Shown: positions 42,914 through 52,898 of the stretch, in pieces
Layout: every line of letters starts with the position of its first letter
How positions within the stretch are numbered: position 1 is the first letter of the stretch
Origin: Tropicimonas sp. IMCC34043
GTDB taxonomy: Bacteria; Pseudomonadota; Alphaproteobacteria; Rhodobacterales; Rhodobacteraceae
Direction of reading: 5' to 3'
Assembly (NCBI RefSeq): GCF_003390845.1
Contig: NZ_QMEK01000001.1
Span: forward strand, 1,612,001-1,676,000
Length of the DNA: 64,000 bases
The notes under the pieces: model-generated
Seen by the model: only the letters and a program-made list of their open reading frames with translations
Database searches by the model: none
What the model was told of the DNA's origin: nothing
Made by a program: the position numbers and the translations under genes

Positions 42914-44506
42914 ATGACAGTTAAGCACGGACTATTGGGGCTCACTCTCATGGCGTCTCTTGCCGGCTCCGCCAGTTATGCCGGCACCTTGATCTATTGC
43001 TCCGAGGGCTCGCCCGAAGGTTTCGACCCGGCGCTCTACACCTCTGGCACGACATTCGATGCATCGTCGAAGAACGTGTACAACCGTCTGGTCGAGTTCG
43101 ACCGCGGCACGACCAACACCGTTCCCGGCGTCGCCGAAAGCTGGGAGGTTTCCGAGGACGGGCTGGAATACACCTTTCATCTGCGTCCGGGCGTGAAATT
43201 CCAGACCACCGAATACTTCACTCCGACCCGCGATATGAACGCCGATGACGTCGTTTTCAGCTTCATGCGCCAGCTCGACCCCGAGAACCCCTATTTCACC
43301 GTCTCGGGCGGCACCTGGGAATATTTCAACGGCATGTCGATGCCCGACCTGATCAAGTCGATCGAAAAGGTCGACGACCTGACGGTGAAATTCACCCTCA
43401 ACCGGCCCGAAGCGCCGATGATCGCCAACCTCGCGATGGATTTCGCCTCGATCATGTCGAAGGAATATGCCGACGCATTGCTGGCCGCCGGCACGCCCGA
43501 GATGCTGAACCAGGAGCCTGTCGGCTCTGGCCCGTTCCAGTTCGTCGCCTATCAGAAGGACGCGGTGATCCGCTACAAGGGCAACGCGGATTACTGGGGC
43601 GGCGCGCCCGAGATCGACACCCTGATCTTCGCCATCACGCCCGACGCCTCGGTCCGCTATCAGAAGCTGAAGGCCGGCGAATGCCATGTCATGCCCTATC
43701 CCAACCCGGCCGACCTCGAGGCCATGCGGTCGGATCCGGCGATCAACCTGATGAGCCAGGAGGGCCTGAACGTCGGTTATCTGGCCTATAACAGCAAGAT
43801 GCCGCCGTTCGACAACCCGAAGGTGCGCAAGGCGCTGAACATGGCGATGAACAAACAGGCAATCATCGACGTGGTGTTCCAGGGCGCGGGCAGCGTGGCC
43901 AAGAACCCGATCCCGCCGACCATCTGGTCCTATAACGACGCGGTGGTGGACGACCCCTACGACCCCGAAGCCGCCAAGAAGATGCTCGAGGAAGAAGGTA
44001 TCACCGACCTGTCGATGAAGGTCTGGGCGATGCCGGTGCAGCGCCCCTATAACCCGAATGCGCGCCGCATGGCCGAGATGATCCAGGAAGACTTCGCCAA
44101 GGTCGGCGTGAAATCCGAGATCGTGTCCTACGAATGGGGCGAATACCTCGACCGTTCGAAGGCCGAGGACCGCGACGGCGCCGTTCTGATGGGCTGGACC
44201 GGGGACAACGGCGACCCGGACAACTTCCTCGCCACGCTGCTTGGCTGCGACGCGGTGGGCGGCGCCAACCGGGCGCAGTGGTGCTATGAGCCCTTCAACG
44301 ACCTCGTGCAGCAGGCCAAGGTGGTCTCGGACGTGGCCGAGCGCACCAAACTCTACGAACAGGCGCAGGTCGTGTTCAAGGAACAGGCGCCCTGGGCCAC
44401 CATCGCCCATTCGATCGTGTTCGAGCCGATCAGCCCGAAGGTCGAGAACTACAAGATCGATCCGCTTGGCGGACATATCTTCAACGGCGTCAGCGTCGCC
44501 GACTGA
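42914..44506 (+). CDS. Peptide ABC transporter substrate-binding protein (DppA-like)
   Basis: 530 aa. Signal peptide to residue 23 (GSASYA), mature protein with TLIYCSEGSPEGFDPALYTSG, the family-typical opening of DppA, and LKPGECHVMPYPNP later. It captures di/oligopeptides in the periplasm and passes them to the DppBC channel. AGGAGA precedes the ATG. First gene of a five-gene operon; the binding residues for the peptide termini (Arg/Asp) were not mapped, so dipeptide rather than other preference is only by family resemblance. Confidence 0.9.
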   Translation: MTVKHGLLGLTLMASLAGSASYAGTLIYCSEGSPEGFDPALYTSGTTFDASSKNVYNRLVEFDRGTTNTVPGVAESWEVSEDGLEYTFHLRPGVKFQTTEYFTPTRDMNADDVVFSFMRQLDPENPYFTVSGGTWEYFNGMSMPDLIKSIEKVDDLTVKFTLNRPEAPMIANLAMDFASIMSKEYADALLAAGTPEMLNQEPVGSGPFQFVAYQKDAVIRYKGNADYWGGAPEIDTLIFAITPDASVRYQKLKAGECHVMPYPNPADLEAMRSDPAINLMSQEGLNVGYLAYNSKMPPFDNPKVRKALNMAMNKQAIIDVVFQGAGSVAKNPIPPTIWSYNDAVVDDPYDPEAAKKMLEEEGITDLSMKVWAMPVQRPYNPNARRMAEMIQEDFAKVGVKSEIVSYEWGEYLDRSKAEDRDGAVLMGWTGDNGDPDNFLATLLGCDAVGGANRAQWCYEPFNDLVQQAKVVSDVAERTKLYEQAQVVFKEQAPWATIAHSIVFEPISPKVENYKIDPLGGHIFNGVSVAD

Positions 44507-44577
44507 ACCGGGCCGGGCCGGGCGCATTGCCGCCCGGCCCCCTGCCTTTTTCCGCAAAGCCAGCCCCGGCGAGCCCC

Positions 44578-45585
44578 ATGCTGAAATTCCTAGTCCGCCG
44601 TTTGCTGACTTTCGTGCCGACCTTCCTCGGCGTGACGGCAATCTCGTTCTTCTTCATCCGCCTCATCCCGGGCGATCCGATCCTGTTGCTGGCGGGCGAG
44701 CGCGGGGTCAGCCCCGAACGCTATGCCGAGCTTCAGACTCAATACGGGTTCGACAAGCCATTGTGGGGGCAGTACCTCGACTATATCTGGGGCGTCTTTC
44801 AGGGCGATCTGGGGACCTCGTTCGTCACCAAAAAGCCGGTGCTGGACGAATTCCTCACCCTGTTTCCGGCAACGCTGGAACTTTCGCTCTGCGCGATCCT
44901 GCTTGCCATCGCGATCGGCATTCCGGCCGGGGTGGTCGCGGCAGTGAACCGCGGCAAGTTCTTTGACCAGACGCTGATGACCACAGCCCTTGTTGGTTAT
45001 TCGATGCCGATCTTCTGGTGGGCGCTGCTGCTGATCATCGTGTTCTCCTCGGGTCTTGGCTGGACGCCGGTCTCGGGGCGGATCTCGCTGATGTACTATT
45101 TCCCAAATGCCACCGGTTTCATGCTGATCGACAGCCTGATGTCGGGGCAGAAGGGCGCCTTCGCCTCGGCGGTCAGTCACCTGATCCTGCCCACCATCGT
45201 GCTGGCCACGATCCCGCTTGCCGTCATCGCACGCCAGACCCGGTCGGCGATGCTCGAGGTGCTGGGCGAGGACTACGTGCGCACCGCACGCGCCAAGGGG
45301 CTGACGCCGGCGCGGGTCAACGGGGTGCATGCGCTGCGAAACGCGCTCATTCCGGTGACGACGGTGATCGGGCTTTCGGTCGGCACGCTGCTGGCCGGCG
45401 CCATCCTGACCGAGACGATCTTCTCCTGGCCCGGCGTCGGCAAGTGGATGGTCGATTCGATCTTTCGTCGCGATTATCAGGCGGTGCAGGGCGGGCTGAT
45501 GCTGATCGCCGTCATCGTGATGATCGTCAATCTGATCGTCGATCTGCTGTATGGCCTGATCAACCCGAAGATCCGGAAGGGCTGA
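44578..45585 (+). CDS. Peptide ABC transporter permease (DppB-like)
   Basis: 335 aa with six membrane helices; N-terminal FLVRRLLTFVPTFLGVTAI and the EAA coupling motif ARAKGLTPARVNGVHALRNA are those of DppB/OppB permeases. It forms half of the channel with the next gene product. Homology begins at the ATG at 44578; the earlier ATG 51 bp upstream gives Pro-rich non-homologous sequence. Confidence 0.92.
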   Translation: MLKFLVRRLLTFVPTFLGVTAISFFFIRLIPGDPILLLAGERGVSPERYAELQTQYGFDKPLWGQYLDYIWGVFQGDLGTSFVTKKPVLDEFLTLFPATLELSLCAILLAIAIGIPAGVVAAVNRGKFFDQTLMTTALVGYSMPIFWWALLLIIVFSSGLGWTPVSGRISLMYYFPNATGFMLIDSLMSGQKGAFASAVSHLILPTIVLATIPLAVIARQTRSAMLEVLGEDYVRTARAKGLTPARVNGVHALRNALIPVTTVIGLSVGTLLAGAILTETIFSWPGVGKWMVDSIFRRDYQAVQGGLMLIAVIVMIVNLIVDLLYGLINPKIRKG

Positions 45586-45589
45586 GACC

Positions 45590-46498
45590 ATGACCGAGAT
45601 CACCGAAACCCCGGCGACCGCCACCGGCCCGGCCCACCCCAGCCCGCTGCGCGAGTTCTGGCAGTATTTCAGCGACAACCGCGGCGCCGTTGCCGGATTG
45701 GTCGTCTTTGCGGCGTTCTTTCTGGTCGCGGTCTTCGCACCGCTGATTGCCCCCTATCCGCCGCACGAGCAATTCCGCGATCACCTGCTTCAGCCGCCGT
45801 TCTGGCAGCCGGGCGGAACCCTGCAGTTTCCGCTGGGCACCGATCCGCTGGGGCGCGACATGCTTTCGCGGCTGATCTTCGGCGCGCGCTATTCGTTCTT
45901 CATCGGCATGGTCGTGGTGTCGATCGCATCCTTTTTCGGGGTCGTGATCGGCGTGATTGCTGGCTTTGCGCCAAGCTGGCTCGACACGCTGATCATGCGG
46001 CTGATGGACATCGTGCTCAGCTTTCCCAGCCTGCTGCTCGCGCTGGTGCTGGTGGCGGTGCTCGGGCCCTCGCTGATGAATGCGATGATTGCCATCGCGG
46101 TGGTGCTGCAGCCGCATTTCGTGCGCCTGACCCGCGCCGCGGTGCTGTCAGAGCGTCCGAAGGACTATGTCACCGCCGCCAAGGTGGCCGGCGCAAAGCC
46201 CGGGCGACTGATGTTCGTCACTGTCCTGCCCAACTGCCTTGCGCCAATCATCGTGCAGGCAGCGCTCAGCTTTTCCAGCGCCATCCTCGACGCGGCGGCA
46301 CTCGGCTTTCTGGGGATGGGGGCGCAGCCGCCCACACCCGAATGGGGCACGATGCTGGCCGAAAGCCGCGAGTTCATCCTGCGCGCCTGGTGGGTCGTCA
46401 CCTTCCCCGGCCTTTGCATCCTGTTCGCGGTGCTGGCCATCAACCTGATGGGCGACGGGCTGCGCGACGCGCTCGACCCCAAGCTGAAGCGGAGCTGA
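45590..46498 (+). CDS. Peptide ABC transporter permease (DppC-like)
   Basis: 302 aa, six helices. A DppC-specific N-terminal segment (FWQYFSDNRGAVAGLVVFAAF), LGTDPLGRDMLSRLIFGAR and the coupling motif AAKVAGAKPGRLMFVTVLPNCLAP. It pairs with the DppB-like protein. Only 4 bp separate it from the previous stop and 3 bp from the next start. Confidence 0.93.
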   Translation: MTEITETPATATGPAHPSPLREFWQYFSDNRGAVAGLVVFAAFFLVAVFAPLIAPYPPHEQFRDHLLQPPFWQPGGTLQFPLGTDPLGRDMLSRLIFGARYSFFIGMVVVSIASFFGVVIGVIAGFAPSWLDTLIMRLMDIVLSFPSLLLALVLVAVLGPSLMNAMIAIAVVLQPHFVRLTRAAVLSERPKDYVTAAKVAGAKPGRLMFVTVLPNCLAPIIVQAALSFSSAILDAAALGFLGMGAQPPTPEWGTMLAESREFILRAWWVVTFPGLCILFAVLAINLMGDGLRDALDPKLKRS

Positions 46499-46501
46499 GC
46501 C

Positions 46502-47506
46502 ATGACCGGACCCGCACCTCTTCTGGAGATCCGCAACCTCACGGTCGAGTTCCGCACCGCGAGCGGCCCGTTCCGCGCCGTCGACAGCATCGACCTGACC
46601 ATCGACCGCGGCGAGGTCATGGCGATAGTCGGTGAAAGCGGCTCGGGCAAGTCGGTGTCGATGCTGGCGCTGATGGGGCTCTTGCCCTGGACCGCCGACA
46701 TCACGGCCGACCGGATCGCCTTTGACGGCAGCGACATGGCGCGTCTTTCCCCCCGCGCCCGGCGGCGGATCATCGGGCGGGACATGTCGATGATCTTTCA
46801 GGAACCGATGTCGAGCCTCAATCCCTGCTTCACCGTCGGCTTCCAGATCAAGGAGGCGCTGAAAGCGCACCTCGACCTGGATCGGCGCGCGCGTCAGGCA
46901 AGGGCAATCGAGTTGCTGGAGCAGGTCGGCATCCCGGCACCGGAAAAACGGCTGAACGCCTATCCCCACCAATTGTCGGGCGGCATGAACCAGCGGGTCA
47001 TGATCGCCATGGCGCTGGCCTGCCGGCCGAAGCTGCTGATTGCCGACGAACCGACGACAGCCCTCGACGTCACGATCCAGGCGCAGATCCTCGATCTGCT
47101 GATGACCTTGCGGCGCGATACCGGCATGGCGATGATCCTTGTCACCCACGACATGGGCGTCGTCGCTGAATCGGTCGAACGGGTGGCGGTGCAATATGCC
47201 GGCCAGCGGGTCGAGCAGCAGGAGGTTGGCGCGCTCTTCTCCCATCCCCACCATCCCTATACTTCGGCACTGCTGGCGGCCCTGCCCGAACGCGCGACCG
47301 GGCGGCACCTGCCGACCATTCCTGGCGTGGTGCCGGGCCAGTTCGACCGTCCTGCAGGGTGTCTCTTCTCGCCGCGCTGCCCCTTTGCCGATGCCCGCTG
47401 CCGCGCCGTGCCGCCCGTTCAGGCGGGGATCGAGCTTGGCCAGGCGCTGTGCCACTATCCGCTGGTCGATGGCCAGCCCCTGAAAACGGCCGAGGTACCG
47501 GCATGA
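46502..47506 (+). CDS. Peptide ABC transporter ATPase (DppD-like)
   Basis: 334 aa. Walker [12 protein letters not shown], signature [16 protein letters not shown], Walker [13 protein letters not shown], and the C-terminal cysteine-containing oligopeptide-ATPase extension ([19 protein letters not shown]), which binds an iron-sulfur cluster in homologues. Its ATG is coupled to the preceding stop, and its stop overlaps the next start (ATGA). Confidence 0.95.
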   Translation: MTGPAPLLEIRNLTVEFRTASGPFRAVDSIDLTIDRGEVMAIVGESGSGKSVSMLALMGLLPWTADITADRIAFDGSDMARLSPRARRRIIGRDMSMIFQEPMSSLNPCFTVGFQIKEALKAHLDLDRRARQARAIELLEQVGIPAPEKRLNAYPHQLSGGMNQRVMIAMALACRPKLLIADEPTTALDVTIQAQILDLLMTLRRDTGMAMILVTHDMGVVAESVERVAVQYAGQRVEQQEVGALFSHPHHPYTSALLAALPERATGRHLPTIPGVVPGQFDRPAGCLFSPRCPFADARCRAVPPVQAGIELGQALCHYPLVDGQPLKTAEVPA

Positions 47507-48471
47507 GCGACCCGATCTTCACCGCCGAGAACGTCAAGCAGCATTACCTGATCCGTCAGGGCATGTTCGCCGACCCCATCGTGCTGCGCGCCGTCGACGG
47601 GGCAAGCTTCGTGCTCAATCGCGGCCGGACGCTTGCGGTTGTGGGCGAGTCGGGTTGTGGCAAGTCCACCCTCGCCCGCATGGTGACGATGATCGAGGAT
47701 CCGACCGAAGGGCGGATGACCATCGACGGGAGCGAGATCCTGCCCGGGGCTGCCAGCCGCGACGCTGTCCTGCGCTCGCGGGTGCAGATCGTGTTTCAGG
47801 ACCCCTACGGATCGCTCAACCCGCGCCAGACCATCGGCAAGACGCTGATGGAGCCGCTGCTGATCAACCGAAAGGATGTGCCGGCGCAGGAACGCGAACG
47901 CCGTGCCCGCGAGATGCTGGATCTGGTCGGGCTGCGGCCGGAATATTTCGACCGCTATCCGCACATGTTCTCGGGCGGCCAGCGGCAGCGGATTGCGGTG
48001 GCCCGCGCGTTGATGCTCGACCCCGAGGTACTGGTGCTGGACGAGCCGGTGTCGGCGCTCGACCTGTCGATCCAGAGCCAGATCCTGAATCTTCTGGTCG
48101 ATCTGCAGGATCGGCTTGGCCTCGCCTATCTGTTCATCAGCCACGACCTGAGCGTCGTGCGCCATGTCGCCAACGAGGTCATGGTGATGTACCTCGGCAA
48201 ACCGGTCGAACAGGGGCCGAAAGACGCCGTCTTCGCGGCCCCGCGCCATCCCTATACCAAGGCGCTGATGTCGGCGACCCCGACCGCCGATCCGTCGCGC
48301 CGCCAGGAACGGATCAAGCTGTCGGGCGAGTTGCCCTCGCCAATGGCGGTGCCGCCCGGATGCCCGTTCCACCCGCGCTGCTGGCGCGCGTCCGACCGCT
48401 GCCGCAAGGACATGCCGACGCTTGAGGGCGATGCCCACCGCTTTGCCTGTTTCAACCCGATCGAGGCCTGA
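47503..48471 (+). CDS. Peptide ABC transporter ATPase (DppF-like)
   Basis: 322 aa. Walker [30 protein letters not shown], signature [15 protein letters not shown], Walker [12 protein letters not shown], and the C-terminal [11 protein letters not shown] extension. It forms the heterodimeric motor with DppD. The ATGA overlap with the previous gene and the end of the operon at 48471 close the five-gene unit. Confidence 0.95.
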   Translation: MSDPIFTAENVKQHYLIRQGMFADPIVLRAVDGASFVLNRGRTLAVVGESGCGKSTLARMVTMIEDPTEGRMTIDGSEILPGAASRDAVLRSRVQIVFQDPYGSLNPRQTIGKTLMEPLLINRKDVPAQERERRAREMLDLVGLRPEYFDRYPHMFSGGQRQRIAVARALMLDPEVLVLDEPVSALDLSIQSQILNLLVDLQDRLGLAYLFISHDLSVVRHVANEVMVMYLGKPVEQGPKDAVFAAPRHPYTKALMSATPTADPSRRQERIKLSGELPSPMAVPPGCPFHPRCWRASDRCRKDMPTLEGDAHRFACFNPIEA

Positions 48472-48756
48472 GGCGGCACAGACCCGCCTTGGTGCGACCG
48501 ACGGGCAGGCCTGCGCGAGGCCGACGCGCGACGTCTCGAAAACCGTCAACATTCCTCAGTTACACAGATCTCAGGTCTGAAAGCCGGCGTTGCGGGAGAC
48601 AGCGGGGGCGGCAGCGATGAGACCTTCGGGATCTGGATAGCGGCATGGGGCAGCCCCGTGCTGTCTGGTCGAACGCCACTCGACGCGCCCGGTGCCGGGC
48701 CAGACAGGCTACCGCCGATGACCGATCGAGACCCAAGAAACCAGGAAGGATTGCAG

Positions 48757-49068
48757 ATGCCCTACAAGACAACTCCCGTCCTCGCCACCTGCGCGCTGGC
48801 GCTTCTCGGCCTTTCAGGCTGTGTCGAGGACACAGGATCGAGCGGCACAGGCAGCACGACCCCCTCCGCCGCCGAACAGGCCTGCCTGCGCGATGTGTCC
48901 CGCACGACCGGCAACGGCGACGTGACGGTGCTGTCCTCGGAATTCTCGCAGGCCGGCACCTCGGTCAAGGTGGGCGTTGGACCGCAGCGCGCGCCCTGGA
49001 ACTGCATCGCCTACAGCGACGGCACGACCGCCGGGATCGAATCGCTGACCGACGAAGGCTATCTCTGA
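48757..49068 (+). CDS. Small lipoprotein
   Basis: 103 aa. Lipobox LSGC after a short hydrophobic leader, a Ser/Thr/Gly-rich stretch, then a compact module with two cysteines (ACLRDVSRTTGN and WNCIAYSDGTTAGI) that ends DEGYL. The WxCxaY...dG...I...eGyL pattern is shared with other small secreted alphaproteobacterial proteins, function unknown. AGGAAGGA precedes the ATG. It lies 285 bp beyond the dpp operon. Confidence 0.72.
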   Translation: MPYKTTPVLATCALALLGLSGCVEDTGSSGTGSTTPSAAEQACLRDVSRTTGNGDVTVLSSEFSQAGTSVKVGVGPQRAPWNCIAYSDGTTAGIESLTDEGYL

Positions 49069-49419
49069 GCCAAAGGGCTCATCGGATCGACCGGAGTTGC
49101 GTCGTCCGGCCGTGCCTCGGGCCGGAAACGCGGGCCCGCCGATCCGGTGAAGCATCATCGGGCCAGCCCGACCATTGGACGCGGGCAGTCGCGGGACCCG
49201 CCGCGCGTCCTTTGCGTTTCGGCCCCTCGGCCCGCAGCGACTGTCGCGTCGCCACGGCCTTCACCCGGGCGAAATCCGCAAAGTGCCACAAAATTAATCA
49301 TATCGATGACTATTTTGCCCCGGGGACAGGGGCATTGGCGTTTTGCCCGTGATGCCTGACGTTGCGCTTTCTAGTCTGGGCCAAACCAGTCGCGCGACAT
49401 AGGGGCAGCAAGAACCATC
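49069..49419. other. 351 bp gap; promoter of the transglutaminase operon
   Basis: No gene is seen. A short hairpin GAGCC-AAAG-GGCTC (49067-49080) overlaps the end of the lipoprotein gene. An AT-rich stretch (AAAATTAATCATATC near 49290-49305) is the likely promoter of the three-gene operon that starts at 49420. Confidence 0.4.
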
Positions 49420-52400
49420 ATGGCGATTTACGCATCCATCCATCACGTCACCCACTATCGGTACGACCGCCTCGTTTCCCTCGGCCCGCAGATCATCCGC
49501 CTGCGTCCGGCACCGCATTCGCGCACCCGCGTCATTTCGCATTCGCTGAAGATCCTGCCCACCGAACACTTCGTCAATCACCAGCAGGACCCCTATGGAA
49601 ACTGGCAGGCGCGCTATGTCTTCCCCGAGCCCGTGCGCGAATTCCGGATCGAGGTCGATCTGATCGCCGACATGACGGTCTATAACCCCTTCGACTTCTT
49701 CGTCGAGGAAAGCGCCGTAAAATGGCCGTTCGAATACCCCGCCGATCTTTCCAACGATCTGGTGATCTATCGCACCCCCGAGCCCGAAGGCCCGCTGCTG
49801 GCGCAGTTCATCGGTGCCATCGATTACAGCGAAACCCGCACCGTCGATTTCCTGGTCGGGCTGAACGCCAGCATCGCCAATCACCTCAACTATACCATCC
49901 GGATGGAGCCCGGCGTGCAGTCCCCGGACGAGACGCTGCAGTTGAAGTCGGGTTCGTGCCGCGATTCAAGCTGGTTGCTGGTGCAGGTGCTGCGCCACTT
50001 GGGCTTTGCCGCGCGCTTCGTCTCGGGCTATCTGATCCAGCTCAAGCCCGACGTCGAGGCGCTCGACGGTCCCTCGGGCACCGATCACGACTTCACCGAC
50101 CTGCACGCCTGGTGCGAGGTCTTCCTGCCCGGCGCAGGCTGGATCGGGCTTGACCCGACCTCGGGGCTGCTGACCGGGGAAAGCCACATTCCGCTGGCTG
50201 CGACCCCGCATTACCGCAATGCCGCCCCGATTGCCGGCGGCTTTGCCGCCGATGGCGAGCCACAGGTCGATTTTGAATTCGAGATGGAGGTAAAACGCGT
50301 CGCCGAACATCCGCGCATCACGAAGCCTTTCTCGGACGAGGCATGGGACCGGCTGAACGCGCTTGGCCGCAAGGTCGACGAGACGCTGAAGGACGGCGAT
50401 GTGCGGCTGACCATGGGCGGCGAGCCGACCTTCGTGTCGATCGACGACTTTGAAAGTGCCGAATGGAACACCGATGCCGTCGGGCCGATGAAACGCGGGC
50501 TGGCCGATGACCTGATCCGGCGGCTGCGGAAACGCTTCGCGCCCGGCGGGTTCCTGCACTACGGGCAGGGCAAATGGTATCCGGGCGAAAGCCTGCCGCG
50601 CTGGACCTTCTCGCTCTACTGGCGGCGCGACGGCAAGCCGGTGTGGAAGAACCCCGACCTGATTGCACGCGAGGATACCCCCGCCCCCGCAACGGCCGAA
50701 AACGCCGGGCAGTTCCTTGGCGCCTTCGCCCAAAAATTGGGGATCGAGCCCGAGATGGCGCAGGCGGTGTACGAGGATCCGGGCGAATGGATCCTGAAGG
50801 AAGCCATGCTGCCCGAGAACGTGACGCCCGAGAATTCCAAGCTGAAGAACCCCGAGGATCGGGCGCGCTTCGCCCGGGTGTTCTCGCGCGGGCTGACCGG
50901 GGCTGCGGGCTATGTGCTGCCGATCCAGCGCTGGCAAAGCCGCGACATGGGCGGGCGCTGGCGGTCCGAACTGTGGCGCGCCCGGCGCGGGCATCTGTTC
51001 CTGATCCCGGGCGACAGCCCGGCAGGCTTCCGTCTGCCGCTGAACGCCCTGCCCTATGTGCCGCCCTCGGCCTATCCCTATTCCTATCCCTCCGATCCGA
51101 CCATCGAACATGCGCCGCTGCCCGACTTCCACGAGGTGATCGAGGAACGCCGCCGCAAGATCCGCGAGGAGATCGCGCGGCTGGAGCAGGAAGAGGCCGA
51201 GCGCGCGGCGCAGGAGGCTGCCGAGCGCGCCGAGATGATGCCCGACGTGACCGAGGGCAAGGACCAGCCCGTCAGCGGCGCCCGCTCGATCGAAGGCGAC
51301 GACCGCCAGCGGATCATGGCCCAGGGCATCGACCCGGCAGGCGGCGCGGTGCGCACCGCCATCACCATCGAACCGCGCGACGGCAGGTTGTGCCTGTTCA
51401 TGCCGCCCTGCGAAACGCTCGAGGATTACCTCGAATTGCTGGCCGCGGCCGAGGACACCGCCGCAGAACTCGACCTGCCGATCCATATCGAAGGCTATGC
51501 GCCGCCGCACGACCCGCGGCTTGACGTGATCCGCGTCGCCCCCGACCCCGGTGTCATCGAGGTCAACATCCACCCCGCCCACAGCTGGGAGGATTGCGTC
51601 GCGACGACCGAGGCGATCTATGAGGAGGCGCGGCTGTGCCGTCTTGGCGCCGACAAGTTCATGATCGACGGGCGTCACACCGGCACCGGGGGCGGCAACC
51701 ACGTGGTGGTGGGTGGCGAGACACCGAACGATTCGCCCTTCCTGCGCCGGCCCGACCTGCTGAAATCGCTGATCCTGATCTGGCAGCGGCATCCCGCACT
51801 CAGCTACCTGTTCTCGGGCCTGTTCATCGGACCGACCAGTCAGGCCCCCCGGATCGACGAGGCGCGCCACGACTCGCTCTATGAGCTTGAAATCGCGCTG
51901 TCCCAGATTTCGCCGCCGGGCCAGGGTCAGGTGCCGCCGCCCTGGCTGATCGACCGGCTGCTGCGCAACATCCTGATCGACGTCACCGGCAACACCCACC
52001 GCGCCGAGATCTGCATCGACAAGCTCTATTCCCCTGACGGACCGACCGGCCGGCTGGGTCTGGTCGAGTTCCGCGGCTTCGAGATGCCGCCCGACCCGCG
52101 CATGAGCCTTGCCCAGCAATTGCTGCTGCGCGCGATCATCGCGCGCTGCTGGACCTCGCCGGTCGAGGGGCGCCCGGTGCGCTGGGGCACGGTGCTGCAC
52201 GACCGCTTCATGCTGCCGCATTTCCTGTGGGAGAACTTCCTGTCGCTGCTGTCGGACCTCAAGCATCACGGCTTCGAGGTCGACCCTGCCTGGTATGTCG
52301 CCCAGTCCGAATTCCGGTTCCCGTTCTGCGGCCAGATCGAGACCGAGGGCGTGCATCTGGAGATCCGGCAGGCCCTCGAGCCCTGGCATGTGCTGGGCGA

Positions 52401-52869
52401 GACCGGCGCCATCGGCGGCACCGTGCGCTATACCGACAGTTCGGTCGAACGGCTGCAGATCAAGATGACGACGCTGCATCAGGACCGCTACCGGATCATG
52501 TGCAACGGCCGCCCGGTGCCGCTGGCGCGCACCGAAACCTCGGGGACCTCCGTGGGCGGCGTGCGGTTCAAGGCCTGGCAACCGGCCGAGGCGCTGCATC
52601 CGACACTGCCGGTGAACGCGCCGCTTGTCTTCGACATCTACGACGACTGGACGGGCCGGGCGCTGGCGGGCTGCACCTATCACGTGGCGCATCCGGGCGG
52701 GCGAAACTATGACACCTTCCCGGTCAACGGCAACGAGGCCGAGGCGCGCCGGCTGGCGCGGTTCGAGCCGAACGGACACACACCCGGAAGTTACACTCCG
52801 GCATCAGAGGTGCCTCATCCCGAGTTTCCCTTGACGCTTGACCTGAGACGTCCCATCGGTTTGCTCTGA
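49420..52869 (+). CDS. Transglutaminase-DUF2126 fusion protein
   Basis: 1149 aa. Residues 1-110 are the beta-rich bacterial transglutaminase N-terminal region ([13 protein letters not shown]), about 150-260 the transglutaminase core with the triad C180 (GSCRDSS), H229 (LHAWCE) and D245 (LDPTSG), and about 290-1149 the DUF2126 region, interrupted by a Glu/Arg/Ala-rich coiled segment near 568-605. DUF2126 is often described as a permuted ATP-grasp-related or transglutaminase-associated domain; its function is unknown. No signal peptide, so probably cytoplasmic. It leads an operon with an ATP-grasp/alpha-E protein and a second transglutaminase. Confidence 0.88.
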   Translation: MAIYASIHHVTHYRYDRLVSLGPQIIRLRPAPHSRTRVISHSLKILPTEHFVNHQQDPYGNWQARYVFPEPVREFRIEVDLIADMTVYNPFDFFVEESAVKWPFEYPADLSNDLVIYRTPEPEGPLLAQFIGAIDYSETRTVDFLVGLNASIANHLNYTIRMEPGVQSPDETLQLKSGSCRDSSWLLVQVLRHLGFAARFVSGYLIQLKPDVEALDGPSGTDHDFTDLHAWCEVFLPGAGWIGLDPTSGLLTGESHIPLAATPHYRNAAPIAGGFAADGEPQVDFEFEMEVKRVAEHPRITKPFSDEAWDRLNALGRKVDETLKDGDVRLTMGGEPTFVSIDDFESAEWNTDAVGPMKRGLADDLIRRLRKRFAPGGFLHYGQGKWYPGESLPRWTFSLYWRRDGKPVWKNPDLIAREDTPAPATAENAGQFLGAFAQKLGIEPEMAQAVYEDPGEWILKEAMLPENVTPENSKLKNPEDRARFARVFSRGLTGAAGYVLPIQRWQSRDMGGRWRSELWRARRGHLFLIPGDSPAGFRLPLNALPYVPPSAYPYSYPSDPTIEHAPLPDFHEVIEERRRKIREEIARLEQEEAERAAQEAAERAEMMPDVTEGKDQPVSGARSIEGDDRQRIMAQGIDPAGGAVRTAITIEPRDGRLCLFMPPCETLEDYLELLAAAEDTAAELDLPIHIEGYAPPHDPRLDVIRVAPDPGVIEVNIHPAHSWEDCVATTEAIYEEARLCRLGADKFMIDGRHTGTGGGNHVVVGGETPNDSPFLRRPDLLKSLILIWQRHPALSYLFSGLFIGPTSQAPRIDEARHDSLYELEIALSQISPPGQGQVPPPWLIDRLLRNILIDVTGNTHRAEICIDKLYSPDGPTGRLGLVEFRGFEMPPDPRMSLAQQLLLRAIIARCWTSPVEGRPVRWGTVLHDRFMLPHFLWENFLSLLSDLKHHGFEVDPAWYVAQSEFRFPFCGQIETEGVHLEIRQALEPWHVLGETGAIGGTVRYTDSSVERLQIKMTTLHQDRYRIMCNGRPVPLARTETSGTSVGGVRFKAWQPAEALHPTLPVNAPLVFDIYDDWTGRALAGCTYHVAHPGGRNYDTFPVNGNEAEARRLARFEPNGHTPGSYTPASEVPHPEFPLTLDLRRPIGLL

Positions 52870-52898
52870 CGACCGCACAGGAAGGGCGACGGACAGCG